From Streptococcus suis (GTDB lineage: Bacteria > Bacillota > Bacilli > Lactobacillales > Streptococcaceae), in contig CP031970.1 in NCBI GenBank assembly GCA_022354845.1, forward strand, positions 124,001-188,000: a stretch of DNA of 64,000 nucleotides, read 5' to 3'. The position numbers and the translations under genes were made by a program. Below the pieces are notes generated by a model. That model did no database searches and was not told the DNA's origin. It saw only the letters and a list, made by a program, of their open reading frames with translations. How positions within the stretch are numbered: position 1 is the first letter of the stretch; each line of letters opens with the position of its first letter. Of the stretch, positions 1-10,038 are shown piece after piece.

Positions 1-175
1 TGTCAGGGGGGGAGGCGGTTTGAAATATTCTTTGGCTTTTATTCTTCAAATTCTTTTTCATCGTCGCATAACACATTCTACTTGAATTGATTCTAGATGG
101 CTCCGTTTTTCGAATATTATTAAGAAAAGTTTTGGACTGCTCTGCTATTCTATTGAAAAAGAAGGAGGGAAGTCT
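1..175. other. Window edge, no gene seen
   Basis: I see no credible coding frame here. A Shine-Dalgarno-like AAGGAGGGAAG just before position 176 belongs to the next gene. The minus strand shows a short open stretch that could be the end of something outside the window, but nothing identifies it. Confidence 0.4.
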
Positions 176-718
176 ATGTTTGTATTTGCCTTTCCAGGTA
201 TGGGGAAAACGACTCTTGCTAAGAAATATAGCAGAGTGGTGGACTTAGAGATGTCCGATATAAAATACGATAATAGTAGTGTACAGCATTTGAGTAAGGA
301 AGAACGAAAATCAACGAAGCGGCCTTTAAAGGATAAGCTCTATAAAACAATCTATGTGGATAAAGCATATAGTCTCCACCAGGATGGAAAAGTTGTTTTA
401 GTAGCACTGAATTTTTTAGCCAGAATGCTAGCTGCAATGATAGTACGTGGTGGGGTCTTGTTTCATATTTTCATTCCTCATCCGTTTTTAAAAGAGGAAT
501 ATCGGCAACGCTATATTTCTAGAGGAAACAACCAACGCTTTATCTTTGAGGTTATGTTTATTTGGTATATCGCTCTGATTCCACTGTATATGCTAGCTAA
601 GCTATTTCCCTACTGGATTACTGTAACACATGCTGGAGAGACCCTAGAGGATTATTGTAAACGTGAAAATTTCATGGAATTTCCAAGAAAACCAAAAATT
701 ACGCAAACCATTTCATGA
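176..718 (+). CDS. P-loop nucleotide-binding protein, phage/accessory kinase-like
   Basis: The 180-residue product begins with a Walker A motif, FPGMGKTTLAKKY (about residues 7-19), followed by an acidic VVDLEMSDIKYD stretch, as in small nucleoside or adenylate-type kinases. The middle (about 75-150) is hydrophobic and may contact the membrane. No Walker B or lid motif is obvious, so the substrate is unknown. A strong AAGGAGGGA lies 7 nt before the ATG. It stands alone upstream of pgi, which has its own promoter region. Similar small P-loop proteins occur in prophages and accessory islands, but no other phage gene is present here. Confidence 0.6.
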   Translation: MFVFAFPGMGKTTLAKKYSRVVDLEMSDIKYDNSSVQHLSKEERKSTKRPLKDKLYKTIYVDKAYSLHQDGKVVLVALNFLARMLAAMIVRGGVLFHIFIPHPFLKEEYRQRYISRGNNQRFIFEVMFIWYIALIPLYMLAKLFPYWITVTHAGETLEDYCKRENFMEFPRKPKITQTIS

Positions 719-755
719 AAATGAATGAAAATTGATAAATTCCTTGAAAAAAACC

Positions 756-771
756 TGATAAAGCGTTATCA
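756..771 (+). promoter_or_regulatory. Inverted repeat in the pgi promoter region, possible cre
   Basis: TGATAA-AGCG-TTATCA has 6-bp perfect arms and lies about 30 nt before the pgi start, between a TTGAAA (744-749) and a TATTAT (772-777). It resembles a catabolite-responsive element (TG...CG...CA) for CcpA but is two bases longer than the usual 14-mer, so the protein that binds is a guess. Confidence 0.35.
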
Positions 772-799
772 TATTATAGTATACAAATGGAGGAAAAAC

Positions 800-2149
800 A
801 TGACACATATTACATTTGATTATTCAAAAGTCTTAGGCCAATTTGTTGGTGCACAAGAAGTTGACTATATGCAACCACAGGTTACATTGGCTGACCAAAT
901 GCTTCGTCAAGGTACAGGTCCTGGTAGCGACTTTATTGGCTGGTTGGATTTGCCAGAAAACTATGACAAAGAAGAATTTGCTCGTATCAAGAAAGCAGCA
1001 ACTAAGATCCAAAATGAAAGTGAAGTTTTGGTGGTTATTGGTATCGGTGGTTCATACCTTGGTGCCAAAGCAGCGATTGACTTTTTAAGCAATTCTTTTG
1101 CTAATTTGCAAACTCGTGAAGAACGCAAAGCGCCACAAATCCTTTACGCTGGAAATTCTATCTCATCAAGCTACCTTGCTGACTTGGTTGACTACGTGTC
1201 GGATAAAGATTTCTCTGTTAACGTGATTTCTAAATCAGGTACAACAACAGAGCCCGCGATTGCTTTCCGTGTCTTTAAAGAATTGCTTGTGAAAAAATAC
1301 GGTCAAGAAGAAGCTAATAACCGTATCTATGCTACAACAGATAAAGCCAAAGGTGCTGTAAAAGTGGAAGCAGATGCAAATGGTTGGGAAACTTTTGTTG
1401 TTCCAGATAACGTCGGTGGACGCTTCTCAGTATTGACAGCAGTTGGACTTTTGCCAATCGCAGCATCTGGTGCAGATATTGACGCTCTTATGGAAGGTGC
1501 AAATGCTGCCCGTACGACATTCACATCTGATAAAATTGCTGAAAACCAAGCATACCAATATGCTGCAGTGCGTAACATTCTTTACAGAAAAGGTTATGTA
1601 ACAGAAATCTTAGCTAACTACGAACCATCGCTTCAATACTTCAGTGAATGGTGGAAACAGTTGGCTGGTGAATCCGAAGGTAAGGATCAAAAAGGTATCA
1701 ATCCAACATCTGCTAACTTCTCAACAGACTTGCACTCTCTTGGACAATTTATCCAAGAAGGAAACCGCAACATCTTTGAAACAGTTGTTCGTGTTGACAA
1801 ACCTAGAAAAAATATTCTTATCCCTGAAATGGAAGAAGACCTTGATGGTCTGGGCTACTTGCAAGGAAAAGACGTTGACTTTGTAAACAAAAAAGCAACG
1901 GATGGAGTGCTTCTTGCTCACACAGATGGTGACGTACCAAACATGTTTGTGACTCTTCCACAACAAGATGAGTTCACACTTGGTTACACCTTCTACTTCT
2001 TTGAATTGGCTATTGCTATCTCTGGTTACCTCAATGCTATCAACCCATTTGACCAACCAGGTGTAGAAGCCTACAAGAAAAATATGTTTGCTCTTCTTGG
2101 TAAACCAGGATTTGAAGAACTTGGTGCAGAATTAAACGCACGTTTGTAA
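800..2149 (+). CDS. pgi: Glucose-6-phosphate isomerase
   Basis: Cytosolic enzyme interconverting glucose-6-phosphate and fructose-6-phosphate in glycolysis. The 449-residue protein carries both family signatures: [13 protein letters not shown] at about residue 205 and the C-terminal [12 protein letters not shown] at about residue 420, plus SKSGTTTEP in the first SIS domain. Length is normal for Firmicutes. I chose ATG 800 because AGGAGGAAAA-type sequence (ATGGAGGAAAAAC) lies just upstream and the homologous N-terminus starts THITFDYSK; the open frame extends further upstream without a ribosome site. A terminator follows directly. Confidence 0.97.
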   Translation: MTHITFDYSKVLGQFVGAQEVDYMQPQVTLADQMLRQGTGPGSDFIGWLDLPENYDKEEFARIKKAATKIQNESEVLVVIGIGGSYLGAKAAIDFLSNSFANLQTREERKAPQILYAGNSISSSYLADLVDYVSDKDFSVNVISKSGTTTEPAIAFRVFKELLVKKYGQEEANNRIYATTDKAKGAVKVEADANGWETFVVPDNVGGRFSVLTAVGLLPIAASGADIDALMEGANAARTTFTSDKIAENQAYQYAAVRNILYRKGYVTEILANYEPSLQYFSEWWKQLAGESEGKDQKGINPTSANFSTDLHSLGQFIQEGNRNIFETVVRVDKPRKNILIPEMEEDLDGLGYLQGKDVDFVNKKATDGVLLAHTDGDVPNMFVTLPQQDEFTLGYTFYFFELAIAISGYLNAINPFDQPGVEAYKKNMFALLGKPGFEELGAELNARL

Positions 2150-2156
2150 AAAAACC

Positions 2157-2186
2157 AAACTGATCGGCGACGGTCAGTTTTTCTTT
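2157..2186 (+). terminator. Rho-independent terminator after pgi
   Basis: Stem AAACTGA/TCAGTTT (9 bp counting two inner pairs) with a short GC-rich loop and a TTTTTCTTT tail, 7 nt after the pgi stop. Confidence 0.85.
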
Positions 2187-2198
2187 GCTTATTAAATG

Positions 2199-2207
2199 TG
2201 GTAGAAT
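2199..2207 (+). promoter_or_regulatory. Extended -10 promoter placing transcription start at the ATG
   Basis: TGG-TAGAAT is an extended -10 element whose last base is 7 nt before ATG 2215. A start point about 7 nt downstream would coincide with the A of the ATG, and no Shine-Dalgarno sequence is present, so a leaderless mRNA is plausible. Confidence 0.5.
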
Positions 2208-2214
2208 AGAGCCT

Positions 2215-2958
2215 ATGAAAAATGAATTTTTTGTAGTGGGTGATGTCCATGGAGAGTTTGAGCTCCTACTAGATATTTTAAAGAAATGGGATGAAGAGCG
2301 ACAACAGCTAATTTTTCTGGGAGATTTGATTGACCGTGGAGAAAATTCAAAGGCCTGTTTAGAACTGGTTTGGCAGTTGGTTCGCGAAAAGGAAGCTATC
2401 TGTCTGACAGGTAACCATGAACGTATGTTTTTAGCTTGGTTGCGGGATCCCTTGGAACGCTATGATCATTACCGGAGGAATGGTGGCGATACGACCATTA
2501 ATTCTCTTCTTGGGCGTCCCTTGGATACACCTGTGGATGGCTTAATCGATGCCAATGCGGTGATGGAACAATACGAACAATTGATCAATTTTTTTGTCAA
2601 AACATGCCCTTACCATGTAGAAACCGAGCACTATATTTTCGTTCATGCGGGTGTGGATCTGACCTTGCCTGATTGGCGAAAAACCAGTAATCATGATAAG
2701 GTTTGGTTACGCACCCCTTTCCATGAGGCTGAAAATACCACAGGAAAAATGATTGTCTTTGGACATACACCTGTGTATAACCTCTTTCAAACTCAACTTC
2801 GCATTAGTCAAATTTGGACTAGCCCAGATGGTAAAATGGGGATTGATGGCGGAGCTGTTTACGGCGGAGTTCTCCATGGGATTGTACTGGATGACACTGG
2901 TCTGGTAAAAGATAATATTATAGGTGCTGTTTATCCAAGGAAACATACGAGTGATTGA
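2215..2958 (+). CDS. Metallophosphoesterase, serine/threonine phosphatase-like
   Basis: The 247-residue protein has the PPP-family metal-binding blocks in order: GDVHGEF (about 9), GDLIDRG (about 37), GNHE (about 70), FVHAGVDL (about 140) and VFGHTP (about 180). These bind two metal ions; substrates in this subfamily include phosphoproteins and dinucleoside tetraphosphates, and I cannot choose between them. ATG 2215 is the first ATG; an upstream in-frame TTG at 2185 lies inside the pgi terminator and is unlikely. No ribosome binding site is visible (see the promoter entry). Single-gene unit between pgi and dapH. Confidence 0.85.
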   Translation: MKNEFFVVGDVHGEFELLLDILKKWDEERQQLIFLGDLIDRGENSKACLELVWQLVREKEAICLTGNHERMFLAWLRDPLERYDHYRRNGGDTTINSLLGRPLDTPVDGLIDANAVMEQYEQLINFFVKTCPYHVETEHYIFVHAGVDLTLPDWRKTSNHDKVWLRTPFHEAENTTGKMIVFGHTPVYNLFQTQLRISQIWTSPDGKMGIDGGAVYGGVLHGIVLDDTGLVKDNIIGAVYPRKHTSD

Positions 2959-2992
2959 GAAAACAAAATTTCCCCAAATTTTTTGAAAATTT

Positions 2993-3001
2993 TGATATAA
3001 T
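2993..3001 (+). promoter_or_regulatory. Extended -10 promoter of the dapH operon
   Basis: TGA-TATAAT lies 33 nt before the dapH ATG. There is no good -35 at the right distance, as is common for extended -10 promoters. Confidence 0.7.
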
Positions 3002-3033
3002 AGACATAATATTATTTTTAGATTGGAATCATT

Positions 3034-3732
3034 ATGACTGCACAAAAAATGACTGCACAAGAAATCATTGCCTTTATCGGTAATGCGGTGAAAAAAACAA
3101 CTGTGAAAGTAACTTATGAAGGGGAATTGGCTGGTCCTGTTCCTGCAGAAGTGACAAAACTTGGCAACGTCCTCTTCGGTGACTGGAAAGACGTCGAGCC
3201 ACTTTTGACGAACTTGACTGAAAATGTAGACTACGTGGTTGAGCAAGACGGCCGCAATTCAGCTGTGCCCTTGTTGGACAAACGGAACATCAATGCTCGT
3301 ATTGAACCAGGTGCAATTATTCGCGACCAAGTGACGATTGGCGATAATGCCGTTATCATGATGGGTGCCGTTATCAACATCGGTGCAGAAATCGGTCCAG
3401 GAACTATGATTGACATGGGTGCTATTCTCGGTGGCCGTGCAACGGTTGGTAAGAACAGCCACATCGGTGCAGGTGCGGTCCTTGCTGGTGTCATCGAGCC
3501 AGCTTCTGCAGATCCAGTTCGTGTTGGTGACAATGTCTTGGTTGGTGCCAATGCTGTTGTCATCGAAGGTGTGCAAATCGGTAGTGGCTCTGTTGTCGCA
3601 GCGGGTGCCATTGTGACCCAAGATGTACCTGAAAACGTTGTGGTTGCAGGTGTACCAGCCCGCATCATCAAGGAAATCGATGAGCAAACCCAACAAAAAA
3701 CAGCCTTGGAAGAGGCTTTGCGGACACTCTAA
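3034..3732 (+). CDS. dapH: 2,3,4,5-tetrahydropyridine-2,6-dicarboxylate N-acetyltransferase
   Basis: Acetylates tetrahydrodipicolinate in the acetyl branch of lysine/diaminopimelate synthesis. The 232-residue protein has an N-terminal helical cap and from about residue 90 to 210 the hexapeptide repeats of a left-handed beta-helix, seen as [27 protein letters not shown] and [13 protein letters not shown]. The next gene encodes the matching deacetylase, which supports the acetyl rather than succinyl branch. The protein begins with an imperfect repeat, [10 protein letters not shown], so a second in-frame ATG at residue 6 could also be used. Confidence 0.93.
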   Translation: MTAQKMTAQEIIAFIGNAVKKTTVKVTYEGELAGPVPAEVTKLGNVLFGDWKDVEPLLTNLTENVDYVVEQDGRNSAVPLLDKRNINARIEPGAIIRDQVTIGDNAVIMMGAVINIGAEIGPGTMIDMGAILGGRATVGKNSHIGAGAVLAGVIEPASADPVRVGDNVLVGANAVVIEGVQIGSGSVVAAGAIVTQDVPENVVVAGVPARIIKEIDEQTQQKTALEEALRTL

Positions 3733-3741
3733 GAGGTAGCT

Positions 3742-4869
3742 ATGCTAGATTTAATTGCAACACGGCGGGCCCTCCACCAGATTCCAGAGCTGGGCATGGA
3801 GGAGTTCAAGACCCATGCCTTTCTTATGGAAACTATAGAGGGGTTGCTTCAAGACTGCTCTTTTTCCCAAGTTCGCACGTGGGAGACGGGTATCTTGGTT
3901 TATCTGACAGGATCTGCTCCTCAAAAAACGATTGGTTGGCGGACGGATATTGACGGTCTGCCAATTGTGGAGGAAACGGGCCTGGACTTCAAGTCCCTCC
4001 AACCAGACCGGATGCACGCCTGCGGACATGATTTCCACATGACCATTGCCTTGGGGCTTTTGGAGAAAATGGCAGAGCAGCAACCGAAAAATAACCTACT
4101 CTTCTTGTTTCAGCCTGCAGAGGAAAATCTAGCAGGTGGCATGCTTATGTATGAAGCGGGAGCTTTTGGGGATTGGTTACCAGATGAATTTTATGGGCTC
4201 CATGTCCGACCAGATCTCAAAGTTGGTCAAATGGCCACCAACCGTGCGACCCTCTTTGCTGGGACCTGTGAGGTCAAGATACGGTTTACAGGAAAGGGTG
4301 GTCACGCAGCATTTCCCCATACCGCAAATGACGCCTTGGTGGCAGCCAGCTACTTTGTGACCCAAGTTCAGTCAGTGGTGAGTCGAAATGTCGACCCAAT
4401 CGAGGGAGCTGTGGTGACCTTCGGCTCCATGCACGCGGGAACGACCAACAACGTTATTACCGAAACAGCCTTTTTGCATGGCACCATTCGGGCCTTGACC
4501 CAGAGTATGAGCCTCTTGGTGCAAAAACGAGTGCGTGAAATAGCAGAAGGAATTGCTCTGTCCTTTGGAGTAGACTTGGAGATCGAACTTAATCCTAGCG
4601 GTTATCTGCCTGTGGAGAACAATCCTCAGTTGGCGGATGAACTAATGACTTATTTTGAACAGGTTGATGGTGTGGAAATGATTGACTGTCCACCTGCCAT
4701 GACGGGTGAAGACTTTGGCTACCTGCTCAACAAAGTTCCAGGTGTTATGTTCTGGCTGGGTGTGGATACGCCTTATCCCCTTCACAATCCTCGTCTCAGT
4801 CCCAAAGAGGAAGTGCTTCCCTTTGCTGTGGATAAGTTGAGCGATTTTTTGAAAACGAAAGCAAATTAG
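3742..4869 (+). CDS. N-acetyldiaminopimelate deacetylase (M20 amidohydrolase)
   Basis: Removes the acetyl group from N-acetyl-diaminopimelate, the later step of the branch started by dapH 9 bp upstream. The 375-residue protein shows M20 metallopeptidase blocks: WRTDIDGLP (about 73), HACGHDFHM (about 92) and [10 protein letters not shown] (about 124), then the dimerisation domain and a final HNPRLSP segment. AAGAGGTAGCT precedes the ATG. The family also includes hippurate and indole-acetyl-amino-acid hydrolases, but the neighbour makes the lysine role most likely. Confidence 0.92.
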   Translation: MLDLIATRRALHQIPELGMEEFKTHAFLMETIEGLLQDCSFSQVRTWETGILVYLTGSAPQKTIGWRTDIDGLPIVEETGLDFKSLQPDRMHACGHDFHMTIALGLLEKMAEQQPKNNLLFLFQPAEENLAGGMLMYEAGAFGDWLPDEFYGLHVRPDLKVGQMATNRATLFAGTCEVKIRFTGKGGHAAFPHTANDALVAASYFVTQVQSVVSRNVDPIEGAVVTFGSMHAGTTNNVITETAFLHGTIRALTQSMSLLVQKRVREIAEGIALSFGVDLEIELNPSGYLPVENNPQLADELMTYFEQVDGVEMIDCPPAMTGEDFGYLLNKVPGVMFWLGVDTPYPLHNPRLSPKEEVLPFAVDKLSDFLKTKAN

Positions 4870-4890
4870 ACTGGGTTTTCCAGTCTTTTT
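4868..4890 (+). terminator. Terminator after the diaminopimelate operon
   Basis: AGACTGG/CCAGTCT stem with a GTTTT loop and a T5 tail, overlapping the stop codon. Confidence 0.85.
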
Positions 4891-4910
4891 CTGAAAGAAA
4901 AGGAGTTTCT

Positions 4911-5453
4911 GTGGATAAAAAAGAAATTCGGAAAGAAGTGCTAGGGACTTTGCAAGGACTAACGAGTAGTCAACGAGCAAGATGGAGTCAGCAACTAACA
5001 GAAAGGCTCCTTTCCTCTGACACCTATAAGTGCTCAAAGTCGCTTGGGACCTACCTTTCTATGGGACATGAGTTCGATACTAGTTACTTAATTGAACAGG
5101 CTCAAAAGGATGGAAAATGCATTTTCATTCCTAAAACCTATTCACAAGGACGCATGGATTTTGTAGAATATAATCCTGATGATTTGGTTAAAACAAGGTT
5201 TGGACTTTGGGAACCTGGGACTTATTCACAACCTGTGGATAAGTCTGTGGTTAACTGGATTCATGTCCCTGGATTGGCATGGAATCAAGTAGGGTTTCGG
5301 GTTGGCTATGGGGCAGGGTTTTATGACCGCTACTTGTCAGATTATCAGGGGGAGACGGTATCGACCTTGGGCTCTTTCCAGTTATATGATTTTGAACACC
5401 AGACATTTGATATCCCAGTAAAGGAGTTGTTGATTTTTGAAGAATCTTTTTGA
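4911..5453 (+). CDS. 5-formyltetrahydrofolate cyclo-ligase
   Basis: ATP-dependent conversion of 5-formyl- to 5,10-methenyl-tetrahydrofolate, a folate salvage step in the cytosol. The 180-residue protein has the N-terminal basic helix KKEIRKEVLGTL and the C-terminal substrate loop GYGAGFYDRYLSDY (about 136-149), which matches the family motif G-x-G-x-G-[FY]-Y-D-R. It starts with GTG 4911, 6 nt after AAAAGGAG. It overlaps the rhomboid gene by 17 bp, so the two are co-translated. Confidence 0.92.
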   Translation: MDKKEIRKEVLGTLQGLTSSQRARWSQQLTERLLSSDTYKCSKSLGTYLSMGHEFDTSYLIEQAQKDGKCIFIPKTYSQGRMDFVEYNPDDLVKTRFGLWEPGTYSQPVDKSVVNWIHVPGLAWNQVGFRVGYGAGFYDRYLSDYQGETVSTLGSFQLYDFEHQTFDIPVKELLIFEESF

Positions 5454-6114
5454 TAAGCGCTACCCTGTGACCAATGGCTTGTTGGCAGTTACGGCTCTTG
5501 TTTTTCTATTTATACAAATATTTCGCTTTGGGCAGACCACTACAGCCTATACGATTTTTGAATTCGGTGGTATGTATGGTGAAGTAGTGCGTTATGATCC
5601 GACTCAGTTGTGGCGCTTGGTTTCACCTGTTTTTGTCCACATTGGTTGGGAGCATTTTCTATTCAATGGTATTACTTTACTTGGTTTAGGTTATCAATTA
5701 GAAGGGCTTTTTGGGTCCCGGAGGTTCTTTCTTCTCTATCTATTATCTGGTATTATGGGGAACCTTTTTGTTCTCTTCTTTACACCAGATGTGGTTGGCG
5801 CAGGTGCGTCGACCTCGCTCTTTGGCTTATTTGCAGCCATGGCCCTTTTGAGAAAATTTAGTCGTAGCCCTTATTTACAAGTTCTTGGCCAACGTTACAT
5901 GCTTCTTCTAGGACTGAACTTGGCATTAGGCCTTTTTACCCCATCCATTAGCATGGCGGGACATATTGGAGGAGCGATTGGTGGTTGTTTAGTCGTTATT
6001 TTTTTACCACCGCTTACAGAGAAAAATTTATTTACTGGGAAACAGGTTTTTTACAGTTTCATTGGTTATTTGGGTTTGTTTGCTTTGCTACTGGGCGTAT
6101 TTTATTTCATGTAA
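5437..6114 (+). CDS. Rhomboid-family intramembrane serine protease
   Basis: The 225-residue protein has about six to seven membrane segments. The catalytic serine is in GAGASTSLFGLFAAM (about residues 113-127) and the catalytic histidine in MAGHIGGAIGG (about 178); the conserved WR motif is seen as LWRLVSPVFVH with HFLFNG after it. It cleaves membrane proteins within the bilayer; targets are unknown. TTG 5437 is the start, 9 nt after AAAGGAG. Pairing with the cyclo-ligase gene is common in streptococci. Confidence 0.92.
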   Translation: MKNLFDKRYPVTNGLLAVTALVFLFIQIFRFGQTTTAYTIFEFGGMYGEVVRYDPTQLWRLVSPVFVHIGWEHFLFNGITLLGLGYQLEGLFGSRRFFLLYLLSGIMGNLFVLFFTPDVVGAGASTSLFGLFAAMALLRKFSRSPYLQVLGQRYMLLLGLNLALGLFTPSISMAGHIGGAIGGCLVVIFLPPLTEKNLFTGKQVFYSFIGYLGLFALLLGVFYFM

Positions 6115-6115
6115 A

Positions 6116-6138
6116 AAAACTAGCGGATGCTAGTTTTT
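6116..6138 (+). terminator. Terminator after rhomboid gene
   Basis: AAACTAGC/GCTAGTTT stem with a GGAT loop and T-run, right after the stop codon. Confidence 0.8.
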
Positions 6139-6144
6139 AACAGA

Positions 6145-6175
6145 AGTCGTTAGAATTGTTTTCTGACGGCTTTTT
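6145..6175 (+). terminator. Second tandem terminator
   Basis: An 11-bp stem with G-T wobbles (AGTCGTTAGAA with TTCTGACGGCT) and a T5 tail. It may stop read-through towards the convergent MFS pseudogene. Confidence 0.65.
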
Positions 6176-6212
6176 CATTTGAAGATAAAGAATTATAACT
6201 ATCCAATCTTTT

Positions 6213-7591
6213 TCAGGAATTTTTGCTGAGCTGTTGGAATAGATTAATGAAGAAGAAGTAGATAATGACGACTAAGAATAGCTGTAGAGAGAAGACACAT
6301 TGGACTCCTACGGTCAAATTTTGGCTACTATTTTCAAGGACAGAAGCAATAGCTGTTCCTAAAGCACCTGCAAATTGTTGCATCATTTGAAAAATAGCTG
6401 TGGCATCTGCTTTCTTTTCTTGAGGCAATGTGGATACTGAAACGGCCAGGGTATTGTTAAATGCCATGTTTCTTCCAAAGGTGAATACAATATAGGTTGC
6501 TGCCAAACTAAAGAGTGTCAATGTTTCAGTGAATAAGGCCATGATTGAAAGAGCTATGGTAAATAATGTATTCCCAATATATAGTGAAGGTTTTGGTCCT
6601 TTTAAATCATAGAATTTGCTAAAAACAGGGGCTAGGATGGCTCCCAAAAGCGTACCTGGTAGTAATGAGAATCCTGCTAGGGTGGAACTTGCCCCCTTCG
6701 CTTCAATTAAAAAGTTTGGAATAATAAAGTTTGAACCTAAATTAGCAAATTGATAAATAAAGAAGGGAATTAAACCAAGCCAAACGGTTGGTACTTTCAA
6801 GACACGAATATCAAGAAATGGTTTAGGGATAGTCCGACTTCGATGGATAAATGCGGCCAAGCAAAGGATGAATACAGTTAAATATATCCAATTTATTTTA
6901 CCTTCTTCTAGACTTGTAATTGCTAGAAGCGACGTAATTAGCGCAAGAGCTAACAGTATGAAGGACGAAATATCCAAAGGACGTTTCTCACCTTTTTGGC
7001 TATTTTCCATGTAGAGATGGTTTAGAACAAAACAGATAAGGGGGACGGGTAGGATAAAGATGAAAATCCATTGCCAGGGAAGGCGTGCAATCATAAAACC
7101 GCAATAGGTAGGGCCGAAAGCAGGTGCTAAACTCATAATCAGACCGCCGATCCCATATAGGTTCCAATTTTTTGAGGAGGAATCCGGTCTAAAATGAGAT
7201 TGAACATCAATGTCATTCCAATCCCAGTTCCTAATCCTTGTAAGGCGCGTCCTACAATCATGATGGAGAAGCTAGGGGTTGCAAATGCCAAGATTGTACC
7301 CGATGTGAACAGAATGAGAGAGGCATTTAAAATAGTTTTTTCTTTAACATTTTGCTGTAAAGTAGCACTGACAGTCATTGATATTGCAACAGCTAAAAGG
7401 AAGATGGTTGTAATCCATTAGAGACTTGACAGTGGCAAGTGATAAACTTTTTGTAGGGTAGGAAATGTCACATTCATACTCGTTTCTGAAAGAATACCTG
7501 AAAATCCTAGCAGAGCGGTGGCAACAATGGACATGGTTGTGTTTTTGGAAACAGTGTCATTCATTGGGAGAATCCGTCCGTTTTTATTCAT
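6213..7591 (-). pseudogene. Broken MFS multidrug exporter (DHA2, 14-TM type)
   Basis: On the minus strand the frame opens at ATG 7591 (or 7564) and reads a typical DHA2 N-terminus with STVSKNTTMS-like and SETSMNVTFPTL segments, then meets TAA at 7418-7420 inside the block LPLSSL-stop-WITTIFLL, where family members have Q; a single C-to-T change explains it. A second lesion near 7150 shifts the frame between GTYMG and IGGLIMSLAPAFGP, consistent with loss of one A. The remainder to 6213 encodes the last ten or so helices intact. No ribosome site is visible, because the start abuts the galU terminator. Likely a dead drug or metabolite exporter. Confidence 0.85.
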
Positions 7592-7592
7592 T

Positions 7593-7620
7593 AAAAAAGG
7601 GTAGCACGGAGTTGGCTACC
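7593..7620 (-). terminator. galU terminator (minus strand)
   Basis: GGTAGC/GCTACC stem with a 9-nt loop and, on the minus strand, a T6 tail. The MFS pseudogene ATG follows it by two bases. Confidence 0.8.
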
Positions 7621-7661
7621 ACCTTTGCAATCCAATAGTGTTGACTATTTGGAATTTGACG

Positions 7662-8561
7662 TTATTTTTTTGATTTATCTAACTGTTTACCTAATTCAAT
7701 GAGGTATTGTTTCAAGTCATCTTTAACCTGAGGATGTTGCAGAGCATAATCGATAGATGTTTTGATGAAACCGAACTTGTCACCAACATCGTATCGGTTA
7801 CCTTTAAATTCGCGGGCAAATACACGTTGCGTTTTGTTTAGTGTATCAATGGCATCAGTCAGTTGAATCTCATTACCTGCACCTGGTTTTTGGTTTTCTA
7901 AAATTCCAAAAATTTCAGGTGTAAGTAAGTAACGACCGATGATAGCAAGATCAGAAGGAGCATCTTCAGGTTTTGGTTTTTCCACAAATGTATCTACGCT
8001 GTATAGACCATTGATGCCTTCTCCTTGAGGGGCAATGACACCGTAGGCAGAAACTTCTTCATGAGGGATAGACATAACAGCAATCGTTGAAGCATGTATT
8101 TGTTCGTAGTCGTTCATCAGTTGCTTGGTCAATGGTACAGCTTTTGTATCTGTGATATCCATTAGGTCATCACCCAGCATAACGACAAATGGTTCGTTCC
8201 CTACAAATGCTTTGGCTTGAAGAACTGCATCTCCGAGTCCACGTGGGTGGCTTTGACGAATGAAGTGTAGACGAATCCCTGTTGTTTCATCAACAAGTTT
8301 CAACAAATCATTCTTACCTTTTTCTTTAAGGTTGAATTCCAATTCAAAATTTGAATCGAAATGATCCTCGATAGAACGTTTTGATTTACCAGTTACAACT
8401 AAGATATCTTCAATACCAGAACGAAGTGCTTCTTCAACGATAAATTGAATAGTAGGTTTGTCCACAATCGGTAGCATTTCTTTGGCGAGTGCTTTTGTTG
8501 CTGGAAGGAAACGTGTTCCCAATCCTGCAGCAGGGATGACTGCTTTTCTGACTTTTTTCAT
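7662..8561 (-). CDS. galU: UTP-glucose-1-phosphate uridylyltransferase
   Basis: Makes UDP-glucose, the donor for capsule, teichoic acid glycosylation and the Leloir pathway. The 299-residue protein has the nucleotidyltransferase start [19 protein letters not shown] (about 9-27), FVVMLGDD (about 128) for metal binding and [15 protein letters not shown] (about 173). Length is normal. It lies 42 bp behind gpsA on the same strand and a terminator follows, so gpsA-galU form an operon, as in other streptococci. Confidence 0.96.
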   Translation of the reverse strand: MKKVRKAVIPAAGLGTRFLPATKALAKEMLPIVDKPTIQFIVEEALRSGIEDILVVTGKSKRSIEDHFDSNFELEFNLKEKGKNDLLKLVDETTGIRLHFIRQSHPRGLGDAVLQAKAFVGNEPFVVMLGDDLMDITDTKAVPLTKQLMNDYEQIHASTIAVMSIPHEEVSAYGVIAPQGEGINGLYSVDTFVEKPKPEDAPSDLAIIGRYLLTPEIFGILENQKPGAGNEIQLTDAIDTLNKTQRVFAREFKGNRYDVGDKFGFIKTSIDYALQHPQVKDDLKQYLIELGKQLDKSKK

Positions 8562-8603
8562 AGTTCATATATTCCTTTGTGCAATTATTTTCAACTAGAA
8601 GAA

Positions 8604-9620
8604 TTAGTGCCATTCATTTTCATGGCGGAACTCACCGGTCATGATTTCCTTAATGGCACCTTCAATATTAGCTCCTTGGTAGATGACCTTGTAGATCGCT
8701 TGAGTTATTGGCATATAGACACCTAGTTCTTGTGCTAATTCATATGCAGCTTTGGTTGTCGAAATTCCTTCGATAACCATCCCCATATTGCGCTCAACGT
8801 CCTCCAGTTTTTCACCACGACCGAGCTGGTCACCGGCTCTCCAGTTACGTGAATGGACAGATGTACCGGTAACAATTAAATCACCGACACCAGAAAGGCC
8901 ACTATAAGTTAAAGGATTAGCCCCCATAGCAACGCCAAGACGTGTGATTTCAGTTAAACCACGGGCGATAATGGCTGCCTTGGCATTGTCTCCATAGCCC
9001 AAACCATGTAAGGCACCCGCACCAACTGCAATAATGTTTTTCAGAGCACCTGCTGTTTCTACACCAATGACATCATTATTAGTATAAAGGCGGAAGTAAC
9101 GATTACTAAATAGGTTTTGAACGTAGGTTGCTACCTTCATATCTTTTGATGCGGCAGAAATCAGTGTTAAATCACGAACGATTGTTTCTTCTGCATGGCT
9201 AGGACCTGATACAACTACGATTTCGGAACGAAGTTGTGCTGGAATTTCTTCTTCTAAAACCTCAGACAAACGTTTGTGACTATCAGGTTCCAATCCTTTT
9301 GAGGCATGCATGATAACGACTTTGTGTTTGAGCACTTGCGCAACTTGTTTCGCCACCAGTCGAGTTACCTTGGTTGGGACAACAAAAAGAACAGCATCAA
9401 CTCCGTCAAGAGTCTCTGATAGGTCTTTGTATGCCTTAATTTTTTCATCTAGAACAATATTTTTAAAATATCGAGTATTCGTATGTTGTTCATTGATTTC
9501 ATCAATTTGTTCGGAAATATTTCCCCAAATACGTACCTCATGTCCATTATCGTTTAAGACTTGAGAGAGAGCTGTTCCCCATGATCCAGGACCAAGAACG
9601 GCAATTTTTTGTTTTTCCAT
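8604..9620 (-). CDS. gpsA: Glycerol-3-phosphate dehydrogenase [NAD(P)+]
   Basis: Reduces dihydroxyacetone phosphate to sn-glycerol-3-phosphate for phospholipid synthesis. The 338-residue protein has the Rossmann motif [15 protein letters not shown] at its N-terminus, the family block [16 protein letters not shown] (about 193) with the catalytic lysine, and SGVGDLIVT (about 255). I chose ATG 9620 because AAGGAGAGG lies 5 nt upstream; the open frame runs 15 bases further up. An extended -10 on the minus strand is at 9650-9655. Confidence 0.96.
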   Translation of the reverse strand: MEKQKIAVLGPGSWGTALSQVLNDNGHEVRIWGNISEQIDEINEQHTNTRYFKNIVLDEKIKAYKDLSETLDGVDAVLFVVPTKVTRLVAKQVAQVLKHKVVIMHASKGLEPDSHKRLSEVLEEEIPAQLRSEIVVVSGPSHAEETIVRDLTLISAASKDMKVATYVQNLFSNRYFRLYTNNDVIGVETAGALKNIIAVGAGALHGLGYGDNAKAAIIARGLTEITRLGVAMGANPLTYSGLSGVGDLIVTGTSVHSRNWRAGDQLGRGEKLEDVERNMGMVIEGISTTKAAYELAQELGVYMPITQAIYKVIYQGANIEGAIKEIMTGEFRHENEWH

Positions 9621-9649
9621 GACCTCTCCTTGCATAGATTGTTACTAAT

Positions 9650-9658
9650 ATTATATCA
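9650..9658 (-). promoter_or_regulatory. gpsA-galU promoter -10
   Basis: On the minus strand TGA-TATAAT, about 30 nt before the gpsA ATG. A -35 is not clear. Confidence 0.6.
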
Positions 9659-9659
9659 C

Positions 9660-10038
9660 AAGTAGGTATATTCTCACAGAAAAATCATTGGCTGACTTTA
9701 ATTCAATTGTTGTGCAATTATGGTGGTTCATTTGGGAGAGGCTCAAACAGGAGGGATGGTAATATGAGGTGGAAGAGAGTGAGGAATGTACGGAAAAATG
9801 AAGAACGAATTACTTACGAATTACTTCTAGAAAGTCAAATTGTATTGCAATAAATTGGAATTATAGGAAGACATAACCGAGTTCTATTTTAAACGTAGTA
9901 TAAAAAATAGATTTTGAGAAAGGTTGTTAAAGCCAGTATAAACGAAATGGAAAAATATAAAATATAAATCTTTTTTTGCTGTTTTTCAGTTCTATGGGAT
10001 CACTTTTTCAAATTAATGAAAAAAAGAGAGCAGTAGAC
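9660..10038. other. Intergenic region between gpsA and satR, no gene seen
   Basis: A purine-rich stretch of about 380 bp with no convincing coding frame. ACGAATTACTT occurs twice in direct repeat near 9810-9830. It may be decayed sequence. Confidence 0.4.

Noticed and set aside
176..718. Prophage remnant
   Set aside because: Only one P-loop gene stands here, with no integrase, structural gene or attachment repeat nearby.
2707..3671. Antisense frames opposite the phosphatase gene and dapH
   Set aside because: They are shadows of well-supported genes with unnatural composition.
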